From contig JBDNFD010000064.1 of NCBI GenBank assembly GCA_041689995.1, positions 1-9,196 of the forward strand: a stretch of DNA of 9,196 bases, read 5' to 3'. Positions 1-5,676 of this stretch are shown here, piece after piece. Under the pieces are notes generated by a model. That model saw nothing but the letters and a program-made list of their open reading frames with translations, searched no databases and was not told the DNA's origin. The position numbers and the translations under genes are program-made. Source of the stretch: DASSWG01 sp041689995 (lineage in GTDB: Bacteria > Bacteroidota > Bacteroidia > Flavobacteriales > Flavobacteriaceae). Numbering within the stretch: position 1 is the stretch's first letter; each line of letters begins with the position of its first letter.

Positions 1-437
1 ATATTATAATGCCCAATCATTTGCACGCCATCATCATTTTGAATAATAATGATGATCTGGATGATATGGCCGTAGTACAGACGCACGGCCGTGCGTCTCT
101 GCCATTGCCATTGCCATTGCCATTGCCATTGCCATTGCCATTGCCATTGCCATTGCCATTGCCATCATCCAATGATGCACCATCATCCAATGATACGCAT
201 GAACGATTGCCAAAATCCATTTCATCATTTATCGCCGGATTCAAATCTGCCGTAAATTCAAAAATCGATGATTACATTGATACGAATAATTTGGATATTC
301 CTAAATACAACCGCAACAATCATTTTTTCCAACCTAATTACCACGATATCATCATTAAAAATGACACATCATATCATCGCATAAAACAATACATAATTGC
401 CAATCCACAGAATTGGAATAGGGATAAATTTAAATAA
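1..437 (+). CDS. REP-associated tyrosine transposase (RAYT, Y1_Tnp/HUH family), N-terminus cut by window edge
   Basis: This is the C-terminal part of a single-strand DNA transposase of the Y1 (IS200-like) type, of the domesticated RAYT kind that acts on REP palindromes. The reading frame is open to the left edge, so the Met at 9 is internal. Counting from that Met, the metal-binding HUH motif is His4-Leu-His6 in the hallmark context MPNHLH. The segment around residues 69-90 (KSISSFIAGFKSAV) and the end, RIKQYIIANP (residues 124-133), are typical of the family. By position relative to E. coli RAYT, Tyr128 is the likely nucleophile. Between the HUH motif and the FIAGFKSA helix lies an unusual insert: a palindrome-encoded THGRAS stretch, eleven Leu-Pro pairs (residues 31-52), then PSSND twice. 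The insert is in frame and both halves of the active site are visible, so the protein may be functional, but the N-terminal part cannot be judged. The downstream HhH gene starts directly after the stop codon. Confidence 0.85.
   Translation, partial: IIMPNHLHAIIILNNNDDLDDMAVVQTHGRASLPLPLPLPLPLPLPLPLPLPLPSSNDAPSSNDTHERLPKSISSFIAGFKSAVNSKIDDYIDTNNLDIPKYNRNNHFFQPNYHDIIIKNDTSYHRIKQYIIANPQNWNRDKFK
79..98. repeat. Perfect 20-bp palindrome, REP-like, inside the transposase gene
   Basis: Positions 79-98 read AGACGCACGG followed by its exact reverse complement CCGTGCGTCT, so a single strand can fold into a GC-rich hairpin. It encodes the THGRAS stretch of the transposase. It is much more GC-rich than its surroundings. 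RAYT enzymes are known to bind and process REP hairpins, so this may be a REP unit lying inside its own enzyme's gene. The palindrome is directly visible; the REP identity is inferred from the host gene. Confidence 0.7.
99..164 (+). repeat. Hexanucleotide microsatellite, CTGCCA plus ten TTGCCA units
   Basis: One CTGCCA is followed by ten exact TTGCCA copies, starting one base after the 20-bp palindrome. In the transposase frame it encodes (Leu-Pro)x11. Because the unit is six bases, gain or loss of units keeps the frame and only lengthens or shortens a proline-rich linker. The exactness of the copies suggests recent slippage expansion, possibly promoted by the neighbouring hairpin. Confidence 0.95.
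162..194 (+). repeat. Tandem 15-bp direct repeat with 3-bp spacer
   Basis: CCATCATCCAATGAT occurs at 162-176 and again at 180-194, giving an 18-bp period. It encodes PSSND twice in the transposase linker. It abuts the TTGCCA microsatellite, making a compound repeat tract from 79 to 194. Confidence 0.9.
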
Positions 438-938
438 ATGACCACACAGCCAGAACAAATCTTTTTACCAGAGAAGAAAATACTGGTTGATCGATCGAAA
501 AGTAGCACATACATAAAATTGGAACTTTCCGATGCCGAAAGACAAAATATGCGAAAGAGCAAAATAAAAAAATCAGAAATTTTGGAATATGCTTCTGATG
601 AATTAGCAGTCTTACTAAATGTTTCGGAGGTAAGAGCAAAGCAAATCCACGCTTTAGCTGATTTTCAACAAATTCCGTCAATAGGCATCGAATTCGCAAA
701 GGATTTGGTGTTTTTAGGCTATTTCAGCGTTGAGGAATTGAATGGAAAAAGTGGATCGGAATTGACCGACCATTATGAAAAAAAGAAAGGTTACAAAACC
801 GACCCTTGTGTGGAAGATCAATTTAGATTGGCAATTGATTTTGCCAAAAACAAGGATTACTCGAAAAAATGGTGGGATTTTACAAATGACAGAAAGAAAT
901 ACAGAGCTGAATTCGGATATCCAAAAGACCGACCATAA
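438..938 (+). CDS. Helix-hairpin-helix protein of the Cdd1 'pathogenicity locus' family
   Basis: A 166-residue soluble protein that should bind DNA through a helix-hairpin-helix fold. Residues about 60-102 carry the conserved run LLNVSEVRAKQIHALADFQ, then IPSIGIEFAKDL and GYFSVEEL, the usual 'small-Gly-small, then second helix' HhH pattern. Residues 113-136 (Tyr, GYKTDPCVEDQFRLAIDFA) match the Cys-containing second half of the Cdd1 family, and a Trp-Trp pair follows at 145-146. There is no signal peptide or membrane segment. The precise role of the family is not established. ATG at 438 lies immediately after the TAA of the transposase and in the same reading frame, with no good Shine-Dalgarno sequence, so translation may be coupled. 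A later start at Met38 would keep the HhH domain but lose the N-terminal tail. The 110 bp downstream (939-1048) hold no gene that I can see. Confidence 0.8.
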   Translation: MTTQPEQIFLPEKKILVDRSKSSTYIKLELSDAERQNMRKSKIKKSEILEYASDELAVLLNVSEVRAKQIHALADFQQIPSIGIEFAKDLVFLGYFSVEELNGKSGSELTDHYEKKKGYKTDPCVEDQFRLAIDFAKNKDYSKKWWDFTNDRKKYRAEFGYPKDRP

Positions 939-1048
939 CCGAATTGGACAGAAGCATTAAACACGGGAAAAGGCAGTTGCTAAAAAAATAGAGCGCATAA
1001 GAACTAAACCTAAGTCGCCAAAACGTTGTAAAACATTTCAAAAAACCG

Positions 1049-1654
1049 ATGATACGAAAATTCACACTTCTGATTTTATTTGCTTTAATCGCGACCGGAT
1101 GTTCGAGTTCGAAAAAATTAAATCTATGGACAAAGCAAACGAAAGTCGAAGAGGTAAAGGAATTTGAATCTAAATTGAATCCCGATTCAGAATTTTTAGA
1201 AATGAACGTTAGTCTGTCGGAAAGTATATTTCCGAGAGTAAAGGAATTTGATATGTCAAAACCGCTAATTGTTCGCAGAGAAAAAACAAACTTGTCACCC
1301 ATTTATGCGGAATATTTTTATTCAAAACCTGACTCAATTTTAAGATATGTTAGTTACGATTGGGAAAATAATCGTTACGGGAATTATAACGACAAGAAAA
1401 AAGATTGGGAAAAACAAAGCACGAAACTGCCTGAATACAATGCGGAATATGAACGAATTAAAAAACAATTAATTAAAGAATTTGGTCAACCGATCAAACA
1501 AGATAATGAACCTCAAGAAACTAAATCTAATTATGGAGGACCAGATTATCTGTCTAGGAATACAATGTGGGAATCGGACAAAAAATTTATGAAACTAAAT
1601 ATGATTTTCGGAGCTTCAACATATCGAATTCGACTATATTATTATTGGAAATAG
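1049..1654 (+). CDS. Hypothetical lipoprotein
   Basis: A 201-residue protein of unrecognised family. The start is a short basic segment (MIRK) followed by a hydrophobic stretch and a lipobox, IATGC, with the lipidation Cys at residue 18, so it is predicted to be exported and lipid-anchored. No acidic residues follow the Cys, so a typical Bacteroidota surface-export signal is not evident. The mature part is hydrophilic, rich in Lys, Glu, Tyr and Asn. It includes a segment around residues 130-152 (YNAEYERIKKQLIKEFGQPI) resembling the 'Tyr-x-x-Ile-x-x-x-Leu-x-x-x-x-Gly-x-Pro' pattern seen in several secreted proteins of unknown function, and ends in a strand-like aromatic tail. The gene stands alone between two spacers. 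The prediction of export is firm; no function can be assigned. Confidence 0.75.
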   Translation: MIRKFTLLILFALIATGCSSSKKLNLWTKQTKVEEVKEFESKLNPDSEFLEMNVSLSESIFPRVKEFDMSKPLIVRREKTNLSPIYAEYFYSKPDSILRYVSYDWENNRYGNYNDKKKDWEKQSTKLPEYNAEYERIKKQLIKEFGQPIKQDNEPQETKSNYGGPDYLSRNTMWESDKKFMKLNMIFGASTYRIRLYYYWK

Positions 1655-1883
1655 TACGCAGAAAAACGTGCTAAGCTGGCTATAATTTACTGAAGATCAT
1701 CGGATTTATAATCGTATCATATTTTAATTGTTCTATAAGCATATTATATAGGCGATAAATCAGGCTGAATAGCCGAAATTGAATATCTTGCTGTCAACCA
1801 ATTTTTCGGCAAATTAAAAGTAAGTTATTCCAGAACCTACACTTAGCTTTTAATTGACATTCGCAATCATTTAAAATAAGGCG
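1655..1883. other. 229-bp spacer, possible decayed coding remnant
   Basis: No gene is evident. In the frame starting at 1751 there is one internal stop (1766-1768), then IAEIEYLAVNQFFGKL and further residues up to a stop at 1844-1846. The AEIEYLAV string followed by a Gly-Lys-Leu resembles the acetyl-CoA-binding core of GNAT acetyltransferases, but it is too short to call. A TAGCTTTT sequence at 1844-1851 is one base from the Bacteroidota TAnnTTTG element and could drive the DUF2157 gene. An AAGG at 1878-1881 could serve as a weak ribosome binding site for the ATG at 1884. Confidence 0.3.
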
Positions 1884-3167
1884 ATGAGTATATTCAAAGA
1901 TATATCTGAACTAACACAAGCTGGGGTTATCACAAAAGATACTGCAGACAGGATTCAGGATTATTATAAAGACAAGAGTGAATCGTCAGCAAATAGGCTT
2001 TTTATTGTCTTTGGAATTTTAGGTGCAATACTGGTCGGACTCGGCATTATACTGATAGTAGCACATAACTGGGACGAGCTTTCACGCCTGACAAAAACAT
2101 TCTTTGCTTTTCTGCCATTACTCGTTGGACAATTGATCTGCGGATTTATATTAATTAAAAAACAGGACAGCACCGCCTGGAGGGAAAGTGGTGCCGCTTT
2201 CTTATTCTTCTCCATTGGATCGTGCATCGCACTTGTAAGTCAGATTTATAACATACCCGGAAATTTGAGTTTGTTCTTTCTAACATGGATGCTGCTTTCG
2301 CTTCCCATCATATACGTAATGAAATCTTCTATCGCATCATTACTCTATCTAATTGGCATAACCTATTATGCGAGCGAAACAGGTTATTGGTACTACCCTG
2401 CCACCGATTCATACTTTTATTGGTTCCTGCTGCTACTTGCCTTGCCCCATTATTACCTTTTGTACAAGGAAAAGCCAAAAGACAATTTTATGCATTTCCA
2501 CAATTGGTTAATTCCCTTATCGTTGGTAATCGCTCTCGGAACGCTTGCAAAAAGAACAGACGAACTGATGTTCATTGCTTATTTCAGCCTTTTTGGATTG
2601 CTTTATTTGATAGGCGATACAGCCTTTTTTGACCAGCAAAAATTAAAAAATAATGGATACAAAGTAATAGGAGCTTTTGGGACAATTGTGCTTCTTTTGA
2701 TATTGAGCTTTGACTGGTTTTGGGAAGATTTGAGAAGAATGGATTTTCAATTCGATGAACTCATTTTTACTCTGGAATTTATAGCCTCAACAATCCTAAC
2801 CTTATTGGCAATCGGACTTTTGTATTTACATCAAAAGAACAAACTTCTAAAAGACATCACACCAATAGCACCCATGTTCATCCTCTTTATTGTAACATTC
2901 ATTCTTGGTCTGACCTCACCAATTGCAGTGGTGCTTATTAATATTTATGTTTTTGTAATCGGTATCTTAACAATTAGGGAAGGAGCAAAACAAAACCACT
3001 TGGGAATATTAAACTACGGACTAATGATCATTACAGCATTGGTTATTTGCCGGTTTTTCGATACCAACCTAAGTTTTGTTTTTAGAGGTATTTTATTCAT
3101 ATTAGTTGGCACAGGATTCTTTGCAGCAAATTATTGGATGTTAAAAAGAAAAAAAACGCATGAATAA
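1884..3167 (+). CDS. DUF2157 multi-span membrane protein
   Basis: A 427-residue integral membrane protein of unknown function. Residues 1-35 form a soluble helical head (LTQAGVITKDTADRIQDYY) that matches the start of the DUF2157 domain, where 'gvI..e.a..I..yy' is typical. It is followed by the first membrane span with the hallmark GLGIILIVAHNWDEL (residues about 52-66). About a dozen to fourteen hydrophobic spans then run to the C-terminus, which ends in a basic KRKKTHE tail, probably cytoplasmic. The start is supported by AAGG a few bases upstream and by the fit of the head domain. It overlaps the next gene by 8 bp, so the two are translationally coupled. This family is commonly found beside GDYXXLXXD proteins, as here. 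Transport or envelope-stress roles can only be guessed. Confidence 0.88.
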   Translation: MSIFKDISELTQAGVITKDTADRIQDYYKDKSESSANRLFIVFGILGAILVGLGIILIVAHNWDELSRLTKTFFAFLPLLVGQLICGFILIKKQDSTAWRESGAAFLFFSIGSCIALVSQIYNIPGNLSLFFLTWMLLSLPIIYVMKSSIASLLYLIGITYYASETGYWYYPATDSYFYWFLLLLALPHYYLLYKEKPKDNFMHFHNWLIPLSLVIALGTLAKRTDELMFIAYFSLFGLLYLIGDTAFFDQQKLKNNGYKVIGAFGTIVLLLILSFDWFWEDLRRMDFQFDELIFTLEFIASTILTLLAIGLLYLHQKNKLLKDITPIAPMFILFIVTFILGLTSPIAVVLINIYVFVIGILTIREGAKQNHLGILNYGLMIITALVICRFFDTNLSFVFRGILFILVGTGFFAANYWMLKRKKTHE

Positions 3168-3744
3168 CAAAAAGATACTATTGACTGCATTTATTTTGAT
3201 GGTAATGGCACAATTATATGTTCCCGGCAAAATGATATGGAACAAAGAGGATATAATAAACAACGGGATAGAATACAAATTCGAGACCGCTCCGATTGAT
3301 CCAAACGACCCATTCAGAGGGAAATATATTAGCCTCAGCTATGACAAAAATACAATTGAAATCGAAAACGAAAAGGACTGGACGAGCGGTGAGAAAATTT
3401 ATGTTTACTTAACTACAGACAAAAACGGATTTGCTAAGATAAAATCTGTTTCGAAGCAAAAGCCGAACGACAATCAGGACTTTCTTAAAACAAACGTTCG
3501 TATGGTTTCAGAAAATGGCTCCAACAAACTGACAGTTGACTATCCGTTTGACAGGTTTTATATGGAAGAATCAAAAGCCTATGACGCAGAAGTCACCTAC
3601 AGAAAGACACAGATAGACACGAGCAAAATTACCTATGCTTTGGTTAATATTAAAAATGGGGAAGGCGTATTAAAAGATGTTTTAATTGATGGAATTTCGA
3701 TTAGGGAAATAGTTAAAGCACACCAAGAAGAAAATAAAGAATAA
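3160..3744 (+). CDS. GDYXXLXXD-family membrane-anchored protein
   Basis: A 194-residue protein with one N-terminal hydrophobic segment (residues about 5-23) that serves as a signal anchor or uncleaved signal peptide; the rest is predicted outside the cytoplasm. The family motif is at residues about 46-60: IDPNDPFRGKYISLSYD. It keeps the Pro-x-Asp-Pro-x-Arg-Gly lead and the Gly-x-Tyr-x-x-Leu-x-x-Asp pattern, but with Lys in place of the usual Asp after Gly (GKY instead of GDY). The function of the family is unknown. ATG at 3160 lies inside the end of the DUF2157 gene (8-bp overlap, different frame), a strong sign that both products act together, perhaps as a membrane complex with this protein as its external part. 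Confidence 0.85.
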   Translation: MNNKKILLTAFILMVMAQLYVPGKMIWNKEDIINNGIEYKFETAPIDPNDPFRGKYISLSYDKNTIEIENEKDWTSGEKIYVYLTTDKNGFAKIKSVSKQKPNDNQDFLKTNVRMVSENGSNKLTVDYPFDRFYMEESKAYDAEVTYRKTQIDTSKITYALVNIKNGEGVLKDVLIDGISIREIVKAHQEENKE

Positions 3745-3774
3745 GAATGCGTACCAACACCGGTAAAATGTTGT

Positions 3775-3803
3775 TTGCAATTAAACAAATACCAACTTAT
3801 AAA
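3775..3803 (+). promoter_or_regulatory. Possible promoter before the TPR gene
   Basis: TTGCAA at 3775-3780 and TATAAA at 3798-3803 are separated by 17 bp, which resembles a classical -35/-10 pair. It is not the TAnnTTTG element typical of this phylum. If used, transcription would begin very close to the ATG at 3816, which argues against translation from the upstream ATG at 3747. In such AT-rich DNA a chance match is quite possible. Confidence 0.25.
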
Positions 3804-3815
3804 ATAAGAAGAGTA

Positions 3816-4829
3816 ATGAAAAAAATAATTCTATTTGCAGTTTTTATATGTATTTATTCATCGGGCATGTCCCAAGATAATAACAGCTCAGGTTCAGAAA
3901 CACTTTTAAAAGAGTTAGCTGAAAATAGTTGCAAATGCATTGATTCTATCCAAACGTTTGACAAACCAAAAGCTGATGTAATTATCGAAATTAACAAATG
4001 TCTCAACAGTGCAACAGGGGCATATCAATTAGGTTCGAAATTAATGGACATTGGCGAGTTAAAAGAAGACACAAAAAAAACAGATGAAAAAACGGATATA
4101 AACATCACTATTAATATAAATGAAAATTCAAAAGAATACAAAAAATATTACTATGAAATAGAGAAATATATGATGAGCAATTGCCCTTCTTTAAAGGAAA
4201 AAATTGCAAATAACGAAGAGTTAAGCGATAAATCATTGACTAAAAATGAAATAGCCGCTGATTTTTATTCTAAAGGGATTGATGCATCAAAAAATGAAAA
4301 TTTTGATGAAGCTGTGAGATATTTTCAAAAAGCTGTAAATGAAGATCCTGAATTTGCTTTTGCTTGGGATAATTTAGGTATAAGCTATAGAAGATTAAAC
4401 AAGTTTGATGAAGCCATATTTGCTTATGAAAAGTCTCTGGAAATAGACCCAAATGGAATAATGCCGTTGCAGAATATTGCAGTAGCATATCAGTATAAAA
4501 AAGAATATAAAAAAGCAATTAAAGCATATAAAAAGCTGGCGAAACTGGACAAATCCAATCCTGAAGTTTTCTATGGACTCGGCAATGTTTATGCTGTCAA
4601 TTTAAAGAATTATGCTGACGGTTTGGATTATTTGTGTAAAGCTTACAATCTGTATATTGAACAAAAATCACCCTATAGAGCTGATGCAGAAAAATTAATA
4701 AATTATATTTATTCAGAAATGAAAAAGCAAGGAAAAGAAGATAAATTTAATCAGATTCTAAAAACTAAAAAGACCACACACAATACCAGCAACCATTTTC
4801 AACCTAATAATTTGCACATTCTTGTATAA
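3816..4829 (+). CDS. Secreted tetratricopeptide-repeat (TPR) protein
   Basis: A protein of 337 residues starting from ATG 3816. An in-frame ATG exists at 3747, but it would place 23 basic residues ahead of a clear signal peptide (MKKIILFAVFICIYSSGMSQ), so 3816 is preferred; purine-rich AGAAGAG precedes it. The N-terminal region after the signal has spaced cysteines (SCKCID, NKCLNS, SNCPSL), perhaps forming disulphides. A low-complexity Lys/Asp/Thr/Asn linker follows. Four TPR-like helix pairs run from about residue 147 to 290, with the expected A..Y..G....G..DEA...F.KA....P spacing (for example AWDNLGISYRRLNKFDEA). TPRs bind other proteins; the partner is unknown. The last ~20 residues (TTHNTSNHFQPNNLHILV) do not look like TPR and may be translated spacer. 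The gene is visibly more AT-rich than the iron permease gene downstream. Confidence 0.8.
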   Translation: MKKIILFAVFICIYSSGMSQDNNSSGSETLLKELAENSCKCIDSIQTFDKPKADVIIEINKCLNSATGAYQLGSKLMDIGELKEDTKKTDEKTDINITININENSKEYKKYYYEIEKYMMSNCPSLKEKIANNEELSDKSLTKNEIAADFYSKGIDASKNENFDEAVRYFQKAVNEDPEFAFAWDNLGISYRRLNKFDEAIFAYEKSLEIDPNGIMPLQNIAVAYQYKKEYKKAIKAYKKLAKLDKSNPEVFYGLGNVYAVNLKNYADGLDYLCKAYNLYIEQKSPYRADAEKLINYIYSEMKKQGKEDKFNQILKTKKTTHNTSNHFQPNNLHILV

Positions 4830-4840
4830 TAGAAATAAGT

Positions 4841-5419
4841 ATGAATCCAAAAGTAGATTGGTTTTTTGATAAAGAAACAAAGTGGCAAAAAGAATATAAA
4901 AAATTGAGAACGATTGTGCTTGATTGCGGGCTGACCGAAGAATTGAAATGGGGCGTTCCGTGTTACACTTTCAAAAAAAGCAACATTGTTTTAATCCACG
5001 GATTCAAGGAATATTGCGCGCTCCTCTTTCATAAAGGTATTTTATTGAATGACACCAACGGCATTTTAATCCAACAGACGGAAAATGTGCAATCGGCTCG
5101 TCAAATCCGGTTTATTGATTTGCAGGAAATTCAGGAATTAGAACCAATTCTAAAAACCTACATTTATGAAGCTATTGAGGTAGAGAAAGCAGGATTGGAA
5201 GTTAAAATGAAAAAGACTTCCGAATTTAAAATGCCAGATGAATTTAAAAAAGCATTAGCAGATAATCCCAGCTTAAAATCGGCTTTTAAAGCTTTAACAC
5301 CAGGACGACAAAGAGGGTATTTACTGTATTTTTCACAAACCAAACAATCAAAAACACGGGAATCAAGAATTGAAAAATCAATGCCAAAAATAGTAGATGG
5401 GAAAGGATTGAATGATTAA
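4841..5419 (+). CDS. YdeI/OmdA family protein with N-terminal DUF1801 domain
   Basis: A 192-residue cytoplasmic protein. Residues about 12-112 match DUF1801: a helical WQKEYKKLR segment, then ELKWGVPCYTF and a beta-rich core with the KEYCALLFHKGILL motif. Residues about 125-190 match the 'bacteriocin-protection, YdeI or OmpD-associated' (OmdA) domain, with FKKALADNP, the LTPGRQRGYLLYFSQ motif and RIEKSMPKIVDGKGLND at the end. Length and domain order are normal for the family. The name comes from phenotypes in enterobacteria; the biochemical role is not known. It starts 11 bp after the TPR gene, preceded by an A-rich leader without a strong ribosome binding site, and is probably co-transcribed with it. 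Confidence 0.9.
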   Translation: MNPKVDWFFDKETKWQKEYKKLRTIVLDCGLTEELKWGVPCYTFKKSNIVLIHGFKEYCALLFHKGILLNDTNGILIQQTENVQSARQIRFIDLQEIQELEPILKTYIYEAIEVEKAGLEVKMKKTSEFKMPDEFKKALADNPSLKSAFKALTPGRQRGYLLYFSQTKQSKTRESRIEKSMPKIVDGKGLND

Positions 5420-5519
5420 CGAAAAATCCGCTAAAAACATCATCCCCAATTATAGACAAAGCAACGGGAACTTCCGGCCACGACTTTCTTGACCTAAAAT
5501 TTTTGTATCGCACTGATAT

Positions 5520-5559
5520 CTATTGAATAGCAACGAACAACAATGCATTTCTGAAATGC
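5520..5559. promoter_or_regulatory. Two odd-centred palindromes upstream of the iron permease gene, candidate operator
   Basis: CTATT-G-AATAG (5520-5530) and GCATTTC-T-GAAATGC (5545-5559) are exact inverted repeats around a single central base, 27 bp apart centre to centre. A smaller one, GGAA-C-TTCC, is at 5467-5475. The 7-1-7 layout of the second is the layout of Fur-family operators, although its bases do not match the usual AT-rich Fur consensus. They lie about 80-120 bp upstream of the TATCTTTG promoter element. They could be a regulator binding site or, alternatively, a weak hairpin ending the upstream transcript. Confidence 0.3.
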
Positions 5560-5637
5560 GAGTGGCGCTATTAGGAACGCTTTTTGCAAACCGCGAGGAA
5601 ATTAGTATAAAAATAGGTCGCTTAATCGCATAAAGTT

Positions 5638-5645
5638 TATCTTTG
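5638..5645 (+). promoter_or_regulatory. Bacteroidota -7 promoter element TATCTTTG
   Basis: An exact match to TAnnTTTG, the -7 element recognised by the primary sigma factor of Bacteroidota. It ends 31 bp before the ATG at 5677, which leaves a leader of about 20-25 bases. No clear TTG (-33) element is seen at the expected spacing, so expression may depend on an activator. Confidence 0.6.
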
Positions 5646-5676
5646 CCCTTATTCAATCTAAATAAGAAGAATAAAA

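Noticed and set aside
30..56. 9-bp inverted repeat ATCATCATT / AATGATGAT with a 9-base loop
   Set aside because: It arises from repeated Ile and Asn/Asp codons in the transposase and is AT-rich; it is likely low-complexity coincidence.
17..244. Minus-strand frames encoding long (Gly-Asn)n or (Met-Ala)n runs
   Set aside because: They are translations of the TTGCCA microsatellite opposite the transposase, which carries recognisable HUH motifs on the + strand; no other evidence supports them.
3747..3815. N-terminal extension of the TPR protein from the ATG at 3747
   Set aside because: It would bury the signal peptide behind 23 basic residues; the ATG at 3816 gives a standard signal peptide with a purine-rich leader.
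5562..5585. Possible terminator: GGCG...CGC followed by TTTTT
   Set aside because: The stem is only three to four base pairs including a G-T pair; too weak to call.
5556..5633. Short 25-residue frame upstream of the iron permease gene
   Set aside because: It ends just before the promoter element, has no recognisable product and overlaps the palindrome; treated as chance.
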